Origin: JANRLJ01 sp033762735
Lineage (GTDB): Bacteria; Chloroflexota; Anaerolineae; Aggregatilineales; Phototrophicaceae
Length of the DNA: 64,000 nucleotides
NCBI GenBank assembly: GCA_033762735.1
Contig: JANRLJ010000217.1
Coordinates: forward strand, 21,358-85,357
Reading direction: 5' to 3'
The position numbers were made by a program, and so were the translations under genes. Each line of letters starts with the position of its first letter. The stretch's first letter is position 1. This document shows positions 40,501 to 48,739 of this stretch, piece by piece. The notes under the pieces are model-generated. The model was not told the origin of the DNA. It made no database searches and was given only the letters and a program-made list of their open reading frames with translations.

Positions 40501-42089
40501 ACATTGGCATTGATGTTGTTCAATACAGCAGATGCCTGTCCATTCCCGATTGCAATCACATCAGCAGCAGTGCGCAGCGGCGTCGCGGCAAACTGGGGTT
40601 GTGCGGCCAGCACATTCCAGGCATCGCCCAGCACAGGGGAATCGTCGCTGCCGCCCCCGCCAAACAGATTTGCCAGCGGTGCGAAGATCGGCGCGAGTGC
40701 GGTCGGGTCAAAAGTACTGGCAGTTTCTTCGGGCTGCTCCGCTGGTGCTTCCGTTGCCTGCGTTCCGGTGCTGGCGATGGTAAACGTCGCCAGCGGAATA
40801 TCCGCAAAGCTGAAGGTAATCAACTGTGGCTGCTGGATGCGCCATTGAATGGGCAGCTGAACGGGCTGGCGCTCGGCGGTCTGCCCGGTGATTGTCTCGG
40901 CCAGCGCAGCGGCGGCCAGGGCATCGCGGGTAAAGCCGTCGAGCGAGGCGATGAACTCCGCTGGCAGCACTGCGAAGACTTCCGGTGACATGGCAACAAG
41001 CTGATCGGCTTCCAGATAGTCGACCATCGTGGGTTCGATTTCGAGAAGTTGCGTGACAATTTCCGGTGTGAGGTCTTCGGTGGTGCCCAGTGCGCCAGTA
41101 ATACGCCCGGTGCCGTAGAAATCATTCAGGACATCGGCGAGCGAGGACGTGAAGGGGATTACTTCCAGAAGGTCACTGGCATCGCGGAAGCTGTCCATCT
41201 GCCAGCTTTCCGGCAGCGCGGGGGCGAGGGCGACCGTCGGCACATTTTCTGCTTGCAGCGCTGCGACGGTCTCGGCGTTAAGCTGCCCAGCATCGATTTT
41301 TTCAGAGATAACGGCCCATGCCTCAGGGGACAGGGAAAGCAGTTGACTCTGCGGTTCCGTCGCTTCTGTCTCGCTTACGACGGTGTTGACCTGTTCACCC
41401 GGCAGCGCTTGTCCACCCGTGATCACGACATTGGCGACATCGGTCAGATTGCTCAACTGCGGTGCAATCTCGCTTTCGACCAGCCGCTCCAGGGCGCTTT
41501 GCTCAGCGGTCGCGGTTTCCAGTCGATCCGCCAGGAACGCTGCTGCGGCTCGCACCGTTTCATCAGACAGTGCCGCCCATACTTCAGGCGTCAGTTGGAA
41601 CAGGAAGTTGGGGTCATTCTGCGCGAGGAAAACCACGTCTTCAGCGGTCAGTTCATTCAGCAGCCGTGCTGCAAAATCGCTTCCGCTCTCCCCTTCTGGC
41701 GGAGCAATACGGCGCTGCGGCAGCCACACGGCATCGAGCGCCTCACGAATATCTGCCCGCAGCCCTTCCGCATCAATGCCGAAATCGTTATAAGCTGTCA
41801 GCACACTGCCAATCGCGCCGTTGGTGGTCGATTCCAGGTTGATGACTTCGTCAATCTGGCTGACCTGCGCTTCGAGCCGCTGTGTGAGCAGCGTGAGCGC
41901 CTGTTCGCTGGTGAGGCCGCCTGCCTGAGCCAGAATGATGGTCTGCGGCAGCTCGAGCGGCGGGAGCAGTTCCTGGTTTAGATCGGTATAAGCGACAACA
42001 CCGAGAACCAGAATCAGCACGGCAAGGGCAAAGGTGAGTGCTCGAAAGCGGAGTGAGACGGTGGTTAGCCAACTGAAGAACGACTTCAT
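37506..42089 (-). CDS. RND-superfamily (AcrB/HAE1-like) permease with large repeat insertion
   Basis: A 1527-residue membrane transporter expected to use proton flow. Residues 1-40 contain helix 1. The proton-relay motif GRVVDDSIVVLENIFRQ lies near 965-980, and the C-terminal half has AcrB-like helices with VTNAVVLIDRVR. AcrB relatives are about 1040 residues. The excess lies mainly between about residues 110 and 760, where segments of the type DPNFL..L.PE.....S.EV.A.LPE recur about five times, and in two extra hydrophobic segments before the WRATIIIAISLPLSV helix near 880. No adaptor or TolC gene adjoins it, which fits a bacterium without a typical outer membrane. Substrate is unknown. Confidence 0.88.
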   Translation of the reverse strand: MKSFFSWLTTVSLRFRALTFALAVLILVLGVVAYTDLNQELLPPLELPQTIILAQAGGLTSEQALTLLTQRLEAQVSQIDEVINLESTTNGAIGSVLTAYNDFGIDAEGLRADIREALDAVWLPQRRIAPPEGESGSDFAARLLNELTAEDVVFLAQNDPNFLFQLTPEVWAALSDETVRAAAAFLADRLETATAEQSALERLVESEIAPQLSNLTDVANVVITGGQALPGEQVNTVVSETEATEPQSQLLSLSPEAWAVISEKIDAGQLNAETVAALQAENVPTVALAPALPESWQMDSFRDASDLLEVIPFTSSLADVLNDFYGTGRITGALGTTEDLTPEIVTQLLEIEPTMVDYLEADQLVAMSPEVFAVLPAEFIASLDGFTRDALAAAALAETITGQTAERQPVQLPIQWRIQQPQLITFSFADIPLATFTIASTGTQATEAPAEQPEETASTFDPTALAPIFAPLANLFGGGGSDDSPVLGDAWNVLAAQPQFAATPLRTAADVIAIGNGQASAVLNNINANVPAGFEGYEVRLFDSLTPDILAYFASNEPDFYTNLDTNVLRKFSADVLNALPEDVIASLDEATAAEVQAIASGEQESAFATLAASLYTSDVTPADPSAPALNPQWQTIVPFLPGVQALDNAFDLFRFPDAIGTPAAFINSLFDNPQGSGFAPALIGNMSPEAVTYIAERDPNFLTDLRPEALVLFSDEVKATLPEEIRELAESGAIFTPTDQVTRTNRAPSLLLTVYKTRQANTVAAFHEVEDIMAEIDAANDDIAVGIAFEQSSFIEESISGVAREGGLGAVFAIVCILVFLSGGLWNRSPRRIVGVALIVVFAGLMVLLVVSNLGATNNDVGAAFARADVVIRVLLLLGIAAGLFVLLWPGNLPYPSWRATIIIAISLPLSVMAALALMHWFSPFMHGLISPLAENSGFFRFLVQLFPEQITLNIMTLSGLTVAVGRVVDDSIVVLENIFRQMQTGMNKRDAIITGTRDVSTAIFVATLVTVVVFLPLGLTGGIIGAFFLPFGLAVTFALLSSFVVAVTVIPVLAYLFLGERDAIEEGEMFLTKPYDRALRWVLASPVNGLIVIAIAFASLFFSALLFSGRPFAFLPSFGEPQISVAVNMPGGTRLPETNALVEELEVYLEETISEETLTTVQSTIGGSGLTFESLLSGGGVSENTAAITVGVEAQGSELDELAQQVRAEAERIFGEGNVTVSAASLSDSGFGGFSLVVSGGQEDLERLDPIIIETLNSIDGITNASSNLSAAAAAGADGPVTYIRVNQQQAVSYTAELETENTIGVTQEAIAAIEALPDLPDNISISQGFQSELQTEGFRSLGLAIVIALAIVIVIMILTFSSVIYWLAIILSVAVAPVGAAIALTLTDRVLGISALIGLLMLLGLVVTNAVVLIDRVRANLIERHMPVREALIEAGERRLRPILMTSIATIFALVPLAIGLSEGAIIASELGTVVIGGMFSSTLLTLIVVPAAYLLLSPIHRALAGLVGVRGSKSGAQPTVAGD

Positions 42090-42274
42090 AGAGGTGTGTC
42101 TCCCCGATACAAAATAAACACTGTGACCCCCTCATGGAACCACAGGTTGAAACGACACGTTAGTCTGAGTCTGTTTTCACAAATGATAGTGCATATTCCA
42201 CGCAGCGCATAGTAAGAATTAGAATCGCTTCCAGTATTTTTGTATGCAGCATTAACCAGAGGAGCCAGAAGCAT

Positions 42275-43348
42275 ATGGTCTTGCGGGTGGGGGTTATTGG
42301 CCTGGGCGTGGGCAGAAGTCATGTCATGGGCTATCGCGCAAATCTCAACAGCAAAATCACGGCGTTGTGCGATACCAATGTTGTGCGCCTGAAGGAAATC
42401 GCGGACGAATTCGGCATTCCGGAAGAAGCGTGTTATACGGATTACACCGCCATGCTGAATGAAGCCAGGCTGGATATGGTCAGCGTTTGCCTGCCGAACG
42501 CGCTTCATGCCGATGTCTCGATTATTGCGCTGGATTCAGGGGCGCATGTGCTGTGCGAGAAGCCGATGGCAACGACTATCTCAGAGGCGGAACGAATGCT
42601 GGAAGCTGCGGCACGAAATCAGCGGCGGCTGATGGTGACGTACAACTGGCGCTACCGGGCGGACAGCCAGTGGCTTTATAAGGTCGTGCAGAGCGGAACG
42701 CTCGGCGAGATTTACCATGTCAATGTTTCATGGCGGCGTGAAACCGGGATTCCCGGATGGGGCTTATTCGGGAGCAAGACCATGTCGGGCGGCGGCGCGT
42801 TGATCGACCTGGGGGTTCATGTGCTCGATTTAGGTCTGTGGCTGCTGGGTTTCCCGGAAGTTAAAACGGTAAGCGGGCAGGCACGCACGGTTTTCGGCGA
42901 CAAAGGGCGCAAGACCTGGGCGCGGAAGCCAGGACAGGTCATCGAAGGCGGGTTTGATGTGGATGATGGCGCCATCGGCTTTTTGCGGCTGGGTAACGGG
43001 GCGAACATGCTGTTGCAATCGACCTGGGCGGAGCACACCCAGCCGCACGAAGATCGGATTCGAGTCGAAGTCCAGGGCAGCGAGGGAACAGCCGTGCTCA
43101 GCATCGGCAATTATAAGAAAGAAGACTCGCTGCGTCTGTATACCGAAATCGAAGGCGAACCCGTCACAATTATTCCGGGTATTCGCTGGAACACTGATAC
43201 ACCGCATACGGCCCTGATCGGTGATTTGCTGGATGCGATTACCAGCGACCGCCCATCCCCGACTGACGGTCAGCAGGGTTACGTGGCGGTGCGTGTGCTG
43301 GAAGCTATGTATGCCTCATCCGCCGAAGGGCGTGAAATTGCCTTCTAG
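42275..43348 (+). CDS. Gfo/Idh/MocA family oxidoreductase
   Basis: NAD(P)-dependent dehydrogenase, usually acting on sugars or inositols. The 357-residue protein has an N-terminal Rossmann fold with GLGVGRSHVMGY near residues 8-19, VCLPNALHADV near 71-81, the signature CEKPMATT near 95-102 (catalytic Lys), and a C-terminal alpha/beta domain (about 130-340) with SGGGALIDLGVHVLDL. Length is typical. It starts at ATG 42275 after AGGAG, lies divergent to the RND gene and ends before a hairpin. It may act on sugars brought in by the importer downstream, but this is only positional. Confidence 0.9.
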   Translation: MVLRVGVIGLGVGRSHVMGYRANLNSKITALCDTNVVRLKEIADEFGIPEEACYTDYTAMLNEARLDMVSVCLPNALHADVSIIALDSGAHVLCEKPMATTISEAERMLEAAARNQRRLMVTYNWRYRADSQWLYKVVQSGTLGEIYHVNVSWRRETGIPGWGLFGSKTMSGGGALIDLGVHVLDLGLWLLGFPEVKTVSGQARTVFGDKGRKTWARKPGQVIEGGFDVDDGAIGFLRLGNGANMLLQSTWAEHTQPHEDRIRVEVQGSEGTAVLSIGNYKKEDSLRLYTEIEGEPVTIIPGIRWNTDTPHTALIGDLLDAITSDRPSPTDGQQGYVAVRVLEAMYASSAEGREIAF

Positions 43349-43353
43349 CAACC

Positions 43354-43378
43354 GGGGGCGACTTGCCAGATCGCCCCC
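43354..43378 (+). terminator. hairpin after the Gfo/Idh/MocA gene
   Basis: GGGGGCGA at 43354-43361 pairs with TCGCCCCC at 43371-43378. No T-run follows, so termination may be partial. Confidence 0.5.
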
Positions 43379-43405
43379 TGTCCCGTTCGCCTTTGCTGAG
43401 AAAAT

Positions 43406-43434
43406 TTGCATTTTGAAGAGCAGTTCAGTAGAGT
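43406..43434 (+). promoter_or_regulatory. promoter of the second oligopeptide importer operon
   Basis: TTGCAT at 43406-43411 and TAGAGT at 43429-43434 are spaced by 17 bp, about 130 nt before the binding-protein start. Confidence 0.5.
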
Positions 43435-43564
43435 TTGCGTTCAGACTAAGCCACCCTATACCGGATTAGTCCTTTCTCGTCAAGGTGATTGAGGAGTACC
43501 CATATCGACCCAAACCCTTCCAGACAATCCTGCTGACACTTTGAATAAATTCAGGAGAAAACTT

Positions 43565-45298
43565 ATGAAACGCTTCTTCCGTGTGTTGCCATTGCTTCTC
43601 CTCGCGCTCGCTCTCTTAGGTGCCTTTGGGCAGGCCGCTGCCCAGGAAGCGCCCGAAGCCGTCTTCTACGGCGGTTGGCCGTATGCGCTCCCCCCTGACA
43701 GCCATCTCAATTCCTTCGCAGCCGGCGGCCCACAAACCAGCCTGGGTATTTTCCACGAACTGGTCGAAATGCCGCAGGCGATGTTCCTGTGGGCAGAAAA
43801 TCGCTGGGTGCCCTTCCTCGGCAGCGAATTCGGCTTTGAAGGCGATAATGCCTATGTCGTGACGATGAATTCCGAAGCGCTGTGGAGCGATGGCTCTCCG
43901 GTGACTTCCGATGACCTGATCGCCACCTACGCGATTGGTCGTATCCTGGGCTGGAGCGATTACAACTACGTGGATTATCTGGAGCGCGTGGACGATCATA
44001 CCGTGCGTTTCGTGCTCAAGCAGCCTTCCACCATCGTTGAACGCCTGATCCTGAAAACCCGTGTTCGTGCCGCCGCGACCTATGGCGATCTGGCTGCTCG
44101 CGCAACCGAACTGTATGAAAGCGGCGCCGCCAGTGACAGTGCCGAATGGACAGCGCTGGCCGACGAAATCCGCGCCTTCCGCCCGGAAACGCTGCTGGCA
44201 AGCGGACCCTATACCTTTGAACTGGAAGATATGGGCGATGCCTTCCTGACGCTGGACTGGCAGCCGAACAGCCTGCTTTCTGATGATGTCAACTTCGGCC
44301 AGATGCAGCTCTGGAACGGTGAAACTGAAGCGGTAACGCCGCTGTTCCTGAATGGCGACATCGCCTACGGCACCTACGGCTTCCCACCCGCGACCGAGCA
44401 GGAACTCATCAGCGCTGGTCTGCGCATCACACGCGGCCCGCAGTTCACTGGCCCGGCCATCTACTTCAACCACACCATTCACCCCTGGGATGTGCCCGAA
44501 GTGCGCCAGGCCGTTGCCCATGCCATTGATCGTGCGGAAAGTGCCTTCCTGGGTAAGGGTGTCGGCGCACGTCCTGTGCAGTATATGGCTGGCTTCTCTG
44601 ACAATCTTGTCCCCAACTGGCTGAGCGAAGATATCATCAGCAGTCTGAATCAGTACGCCTTTGATGTCGACGGAGCCGCAGCATTGCTGGAAAGCGTGGG
44701 CTTTACGCGCGGCGACGATGGTCTGTGGCTTGATGACGAAGGCAATCCGGTCGAGGCGGAAATCACGGTTCCGGCGGAATTTGCCGACTGGGTGCCCGGG
44801 GTCCAGAATGCCGCTGACCAGTTGAATGAGTTCGGCTTCCAGATCAGTGTCGTGGCGCAGCCGTTCCAGGAACAGGAACAGAATGTTTACGATGGTAATT
44901 TTGAACTGGCCGCCCGTAACTGGGGTATCGGCAACCCGCACCCGTTCAGCACGTTTAACCAGCCTTTCAGCCGCTACAACGGGCTGAATGGACCTGGGAT
45001 GCAGTTCCCGATGCAGTTCGAGTTCAACGGTGAACAGGTTGACCTGACGCAGTTGATCGCCGACAGCGCCGCCGGGCTGGATGTGGAAGCGCAGCAGGCG
45101 GTGGTGGGCGAGATCGCCCAGATTTTCAATGGTCTGCTGCCGCTCGTCCCGCTGTATGAAACCTATGCCAACAACCCGCTGAATGAGGAACTGGTCGCGG
45201 GTGCGCCGGCTGACGATGATCCAATCTGGCTGAATGGCGGTGGTGATAATTACATCATCATCATGCTCGCGACCGGCCAGCTCACCCCGGCTCAATAA
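43565..45298 (+). CDS. secreted peptide/oligosaccharide-binding protein of ABC importer (family 5)
   Basis: Solute-binding protein of the importer at 45378-49755. The 577-residue form starts MKRFFRVLP with GGAG 8 nt upstream; an upstream TTG is not needed. Residues 1-26 are a signal peptide ending in AAAQ, with no lipobox Cys, unlike the binding protein at 4343-5944. The mature part has family 5 features: SEALWSDGSPVTSDDLIATY near 110-130, LASGPYTFE near 218, and RQAVAHAIDRA near 315. Anchoring to the cell without a lipid or anchor is unclear. The neighbouring GntR regulator and glycosidase suggest an oligosaccharide or muropeptide ligand. Confidence 0.92.
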   Translation: MKRFFRVLPLLLLALALLGAFGQAAAQEAPEAVFYGGWPYALPPDSHLNSFAAGGPQTSLGIFHELVEMPQAMFLWAENRWVPFLGSEFGFEGDNAYVVTMNSEALWSDGSPVTSDDLIATYAIGRILGWSDYNYVDYLERVDDHTVRFVLKQPSTIVERLILKTRVRAAATYGDLAARATELYESGAASDSAEWTALADEIRAFRPETLLASGPYTFELEDMGDAFLTLDWQPNSLLSDDVNFGQMQLWNGETEAVTPLFLNGDIAYGTYGFPPATEQELISAGLRITRGPQFTGPAIYFNHTIHPWDVPEVRQAVAHAIDRAESAFLGKGVGARPVQYMAGFSDNLVPNWLSEDIISSLNQYAFDVDGAAALLESVGFTRGDDGLWLDDEGNPVEAEITVPAEFADWVPGVQNAADQLNEFGFQISVVAQPFQEQEQNVYDGNFELAARNWGIGNPHPFSTFNQPFSRYNGLNGPGMQFPMQFEFNGEQVDLTQLIADSAAGLDVEAQQAVVGEIAQIFNGLLPLVPLYETYANNPLNEELVAGAPADDDPIWLNGGGDNYIIIMLATGQLTPAQ

Positions 45299-45317
45299 TT
45301 GCAGTAGAGCATTGCAC

Positions 45318-45344
45318 AGGGCAGGCGGCGTTTGCCCCTGCCCT
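45318..45344 (+). promoter_or_regulatory. intercistronic hairpin after the binding-protein gene
   Basis: AGGGCAGG at 45318-45325 pairs with CCTGCCCT at 45337-45344 (8 bp). It lies in the 79-nt gap between the binding-protein and first permease genes with no T-run, the same placement as the hairpin after livJ. It probably protects the upstream message or lowers downstream expression. Confidence 0.55.
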
Positions 45345-45377
45345 CTAAAAAACGTACTCTTATTCGAAGGCTTATGT

Positions 45378-46496
45378 ATGGCATCTACTCAACTTCTTCC
45401 CCCGGCTTCAGAAGCGGACAGCCCTGTTCCGGTCGAGATCGCACGCAGCAAACCCTTCATTAATGCGGCGCGGCGTGTGTTCGGCAGCTATACCTTCCGG
45501 ACGATTTTCCAGGGCATTATCACCATCTGGGCAGTCATGACGTTTACCTTCGTCATGATCCGCCAGATGCCGGGGAATCCGTTTGAGGTCTACGTCTCGC
45601 AAATTCTGATGACCGAAAACATCAGTTATGAAGAAGCGATGGCGCGCGCGGCAGGGCTGTTTGACTTTGACCCCGATGCGCCTCTGCTGGAACAGTATAT
45701 TGTCTACCTGGGCAAGATTATTCGCGGCGACCTGGGCCAGTCGATTACGTCCGCCGGGACACCCGTTGCTCAGCAGATTTTGCGCTATCTCCCCTGGACG
45801 TTGTTCAGTGTTGGTTCGGGGCTGCTTATCAGCTTCACCCTGGGCATATTACTGGGTACAGCAATGGCTTTCTGGCGCGGCACGGTGTTTGATAATGTGA
45901 TGACCGCCCTGTCGTCGATCCTGTTCAGCATTCCCAATTACATTGTTGCTTATATCATCATTCTGGTCTTTGGCGTTCAGTTGGGCGTGTTCAGCGTCGG
46001 CGAGATGCGCGGCGGGGTCGATCCGAATCTGACGCCCGGTTTCACCCCTGAATATATTGGCAGCATCATCAAACATGCCCTTTTGCCCGTGATCGTCTAT
46101 GTTACGGCAACGGTTGGCGGGTGGATGCTGACGATGAAAAGCAGCACGATTGCCACGCTGGGCGAAGAATATGTGACAGTCGCGCGCGCACGCGGCCTCA
46201 GCCAGTGGCGTATTCTGACTGCTTATGTGGGACGCAACGCCATGCTGCCGCTGGTGACGCAGCTTGCCATCAGCATTGGCTTTGTGATTGGTGGCAGCGT
46301 GATTATCGAAGTGATTTTTACCTATCCCGGCATTGGCCGCTTCCTGAGCACCTCGATTGGCCGCCGCGATTACACTTCCATGCAGGGCATCTTTCTCGTG
46401 ATTTCGATTGCGGTGGTGCTTTCCAATATTCTGGCTGACCTGATGTACAGCGTTCTCGATCCCCGTATTCGCATCTCTGGGGGGAACCAGTCATGA
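45378..46496 (+). CDS. oligopeptide-type ABC importer permease (DppB-like)
   Basis: Inner-membrane subunit. The 372-residue form starts MASTQLLPP with AAGG upstream; the longer frame overlaps the binding-protein gene. Residues about 50-70 form helix 1, followed by IRQMPGNPFEVYV. A FDFDPDAPLLEQYIVYLGKIIRGDLGQSI segment, cited by GDLGQSI, matches DppB/OppB, and the coupling loop ARARGLSQWRILTAYVGRNA lies near 275. Its N-terminal 40 residues are a soluble extension. It overlaps the next permease gene by 4 nt. Confidence 0.92.
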   Translation: MASTQLLPPASEADSPVPVEIARSKPFINAARRVFGSYTFRTIFQGIITIWAVMTFTFVMIRQMPGNPFEVYVSQILMTENISYEEAMARAAGLFDFDPDAPLLEQYIVYLGKIIRGDLGQSITSAGTPVAQQILRYLPWTLFSVGSGLLISFTLGILLGTAMAFWRGTVFDNVMTALSSILFSIPNYIVAYIIILVFGVQLGVFSVGEMRGGVDPNLTPGFTPEYIGSIIKHALLPVIVYVTATVGGWMLTMKSSTIATLGEEYVTVARARGLSQWRILTAYVGRNAMLPLVTQLAISIGFVIGGSVIIEVIFTYPGIGRFLSTSIGRRDYTSMQGIFLVISIAVVLSNILADLMYSVLDPRIRISGGNQS

Positions 46497-47683
46497 TCGG
46501 CCTGCAAACGGTTGCGACCCCAGTCGGGTTGCTGATCGGCATCGTGTGCGGTTTTGTTCCGCTCATCATTGGTATTCGGCAGAAGCAGTACGTCCCTGCC
46601 CTGCTTGGCTGGGTGGCCTGTGCATTGAGCGGCTTTGCCTGTGGCTGGCTGGGCGGGCTGCCCATGATCGTTCTGGCGACCTCAGTCGTGATCTCCTACA
46701 GCCACACGGTAAAAAGCGACCCCTTTCTCTCACGGGAAGCGCTGGAAAATATTGACTTTACGGAGACAACCGCCGAGCGTATTGTGCGGCAGATGGCGGC
46801 GCTTGGCCGAACCATCCGGGGCGCAATGCGGGCACTGCTGCGCAATAAGGCCGGGTTCCTCGGTTTTATCGGGATGATGTTCTTCTTTCTGATGACGGTC
46901 TTCGGGCCAACGCTCATTCCTTACGATGGTCAGGCACACTTCTATGATCGCCTTCTACCGGGTGCACAAACGCTGTTCCGCCCGCCCTCCTGGGAATTTC
47001 CGCTGGGGCTGGATTATCAGGGGCGCGATATCCTCTCCCACATCGTACACGGCGGACAGAAGATCATCATCACGGCTTTCCAGGCCGGGGTGATGACCTC
47101 GATTGTGGCGGTTGCACTCGGCTCTTTAGCTGCGCTGCTCGGCGGCTGGATTGACCGGGGACTGGTCGCAATCGCCAATTTCATCCTGACAATCCCGCAG
47201 TTTCCACTGCTGGTCGTGCTGGCAGCCATCATCGAAATCGACAACCGTTTCTTCCTGGCGCTGCTGCTGGCCGCGCTCGACTGGCCGGGCCTGATGCGGG
47301 CAGTGCGCGCTCAGGTGCTCAGCCTTCGGGAGCGCGACTATGTACAGGCGGCCATTTCGCTTGACCTCGGCCTGTGGCACATCATCACGCGCGAAGTGCT
47401 GCCCAACATGATCAGCTATATCGTCATCAGCACGATCTTTTCGGTACGGGCGGCGATGTACTCGCTCGTGGCGCTGGTTGTGCTGGGGTTTGTGCCGCTG
47501 TCAGAACCCGATTGGGGACTGATGATTTTCCTCGGCAATCAGCAGGGGTCGCTGTTCTCGCGTGATGCGCTGATGATGGTACTCGCGCCAGTGATGGCAA
47601 TCGCGCTGTTCCAGCTTTCGCTGGTGATGTTTACCCGTTCGCTGGAAGAAGTCTTCAATCCGCGCCTGCGGGCAGGGCTGTAA
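46493..47683 (+). CDS. oligopeptide-type ABC importer permease (DppC-like) with N-terminal membrane extension
   Basis: Inner-membrane partner of the DppB-like permease. The conserved part (about residues 105-396) has LLRNKAGFLGFIGM, FPLGLDYQGRDILSHIVHGG near 165-184 (cited by GLDYQGRD) and a coupling loop with QAAISLDLGLWHIITREVLPN. Residues 1-60 add about three hydrophobic segments and a linker, not present in usual DppC (about 300 residues). The frame is continuous. It starts by ATGA overlap with the upstream gene and lies 12 nt before the first ATPase gene. Confidence 0.9.
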   Translation: MIGLQTVATPVGLLIGIVCGFVPLIIGIRQKQYVPALLGWVACALSGFACGWLGGLPMIVLATSVVISYSHTVKSDPFLSREALENIDFTETTAERIVRQMAALGRTIRGAMRALLRNKAGFLGFIGMMFFFLMTVFGPTLIPYDGQAHFYDRLLPGAQTLFRPPSWEFPLGLDYQGRDILSHIVHGGQKIIITAFQAGVMTSIVAVALGSLAALLGGWIDRGLVAIANFILTIPQFPLLVVLAAIIEIDNRFFLALLLAALDWPGLMRAVRAQVLSLRERDYVQAAISLDLGLWHIITREVLPNMISYIVISTIFSVRAAMYSLVALVVLGFVPLSEPDWGLMIFLGNQQGSLFSRDALMMVLAPVMAIALFQLSLVMFTRSLEEVFNPRLRAGL

Positions 47684-47695
47684 GGGGGAATTAGC

Positions 47696-48739
47696 ATGAC
47701 AGACAATAACGTTGTCCTGAGTGTGCGGGATGTCTCCATTACGTACCTTGTCCAGCGCGGACGGCTCAAGGCCGTGAGTGATGTGTCGTTTGACCTTCAT
47801 CGAGGTGAAACGCTGGCGTTAATTGGAGAAAGCGCCTGTGGCAAATCCACCCTGAATCTCGGTCTGATGCGCCTGCTGCCCCGCACGGCCAAAATCGAAA
47901 AAGGCCAGATGCTTTACAGCGGCAGGGATGCGAAAACGATCGATATTCTAAAACTGAACAGCGGTCAGCTACGCCGCTTCCGCTGGAAGGAATGCGCGAT
48001 GGTGTTCCAGGCGGCGCTGAACTCGCTGAACCCGGTCATCCGCATTCAGGATATGGTCTATGACACGGCGAGAGCACATGGCGAGAAGGATATGCGCAGG
48101 GTGCGGGCACGGATTCTCGATCTGTTCCAGATGGTGCGGCTTGACCCGGAGCGCGTCTTCAAGGCCTACCCGCACGAACTCAGCGGCGGGATGCGCCAGC
48201 GTGTGCTGATTGCGCTGAGTGTACTGCTCGACCCGCAGGTGCTTCTGCTGGATGAGCCGACCACCGCGCTCGACATCCTCACCCAGCGCGTGATTATCGA
48301 CATCCTCAAGGATTTACGGCGAGAACTCGGTCTGAGCATCATCTTCATCAGTCATGATCTGGCGATTGCGGCGGAACTGGCCGATACGGTCGCGACGATG
48401 TACGCGGGCAATATTGTGGAGATTGGGCCGGTCGAGGATGTGTTCTACCGCCCGCGCCATGCCTATTCCTATGGGCTGCTGCAAGCTGTGCCGCGTCTGT
48501 CGTCAGAGGCAAATGACCTTTCCAGCATTCCGGGCAAGCCGCCCGATCTGGTCGCGCCGCCCACAGGCTGTAAATTCCACGAACGCTGTGCCTTCGCTGT
48601 TGAGCACTGTAAGCAGGAAATCCCGCTGCTGATGCCAATGGGTGAAAGGGCGCATCTGGCCGCATGCTTTGAGTCAGATCGAGTCCATGCGGCTTCTCAA
48701 CGCGAAGTAACCACTCAGGAAAAGTCTGAAGTCCAATGA
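47696..48739 (+). CDS. oligopeptide-type ABC importer ATPase (DppD-like)
   Basis: Cytoplasmic ATPase. The 347-residue protein has Walker A GESACGKST near 43-51, FQAALNSLNPVIRI, signature LSGGMRQRVLIALSV, Walker B VLLLDEPTTALD and H-loop SHDL. The C-terminal oligopeptide-transporter extension carries a Cys-containing motif GCKFHERCAFAVEHC near 300-314, which in this family can bind an iron-sulfur cluster. AliA-type or Dpp/Opp naming cannot be decided. It overlaps the next ATPase gene by 4 nt. Confidence 0.93.
   Translation: MTDNNVVLSVRDVSITYLVQRGRLKAVSDVSFDLHRGETLALIGESACGKSTLNLGLMRLLPRTAKIEKGQMLYSGRDAKTIDILKLNSGQLRRFRWKECAMVFQAALNSLNPVIRIQDMVYDTARAHGEKDMRRVRARILDLFQMVRLDPERVFKAYPHELSGGMRQRVLIALSVLLDPQVLLLDEPTTALDILTQRVIIDILKDLRRELGLSIIFISHDLAIAAELADTVATMYAGNIVEIGPVEDVFYRPRHAYSYGLLQAVPRLSSEANDLSSIPGKPPDLVAPPTGCKFHERCAFAVEHCKQEIPLLMPMGERAHLAACFESDRVHAASQREVTTQEKSEVQ

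Noticed and set aside
43616..45295. Minus-strand open frame of 559 codons opposite the binding-protein gene
   Set aside because: It covers the binding-protein gene exactly in antisense and shows no recognisable motif. The plus-strand gene has a signal peptide and family 5 motifs.
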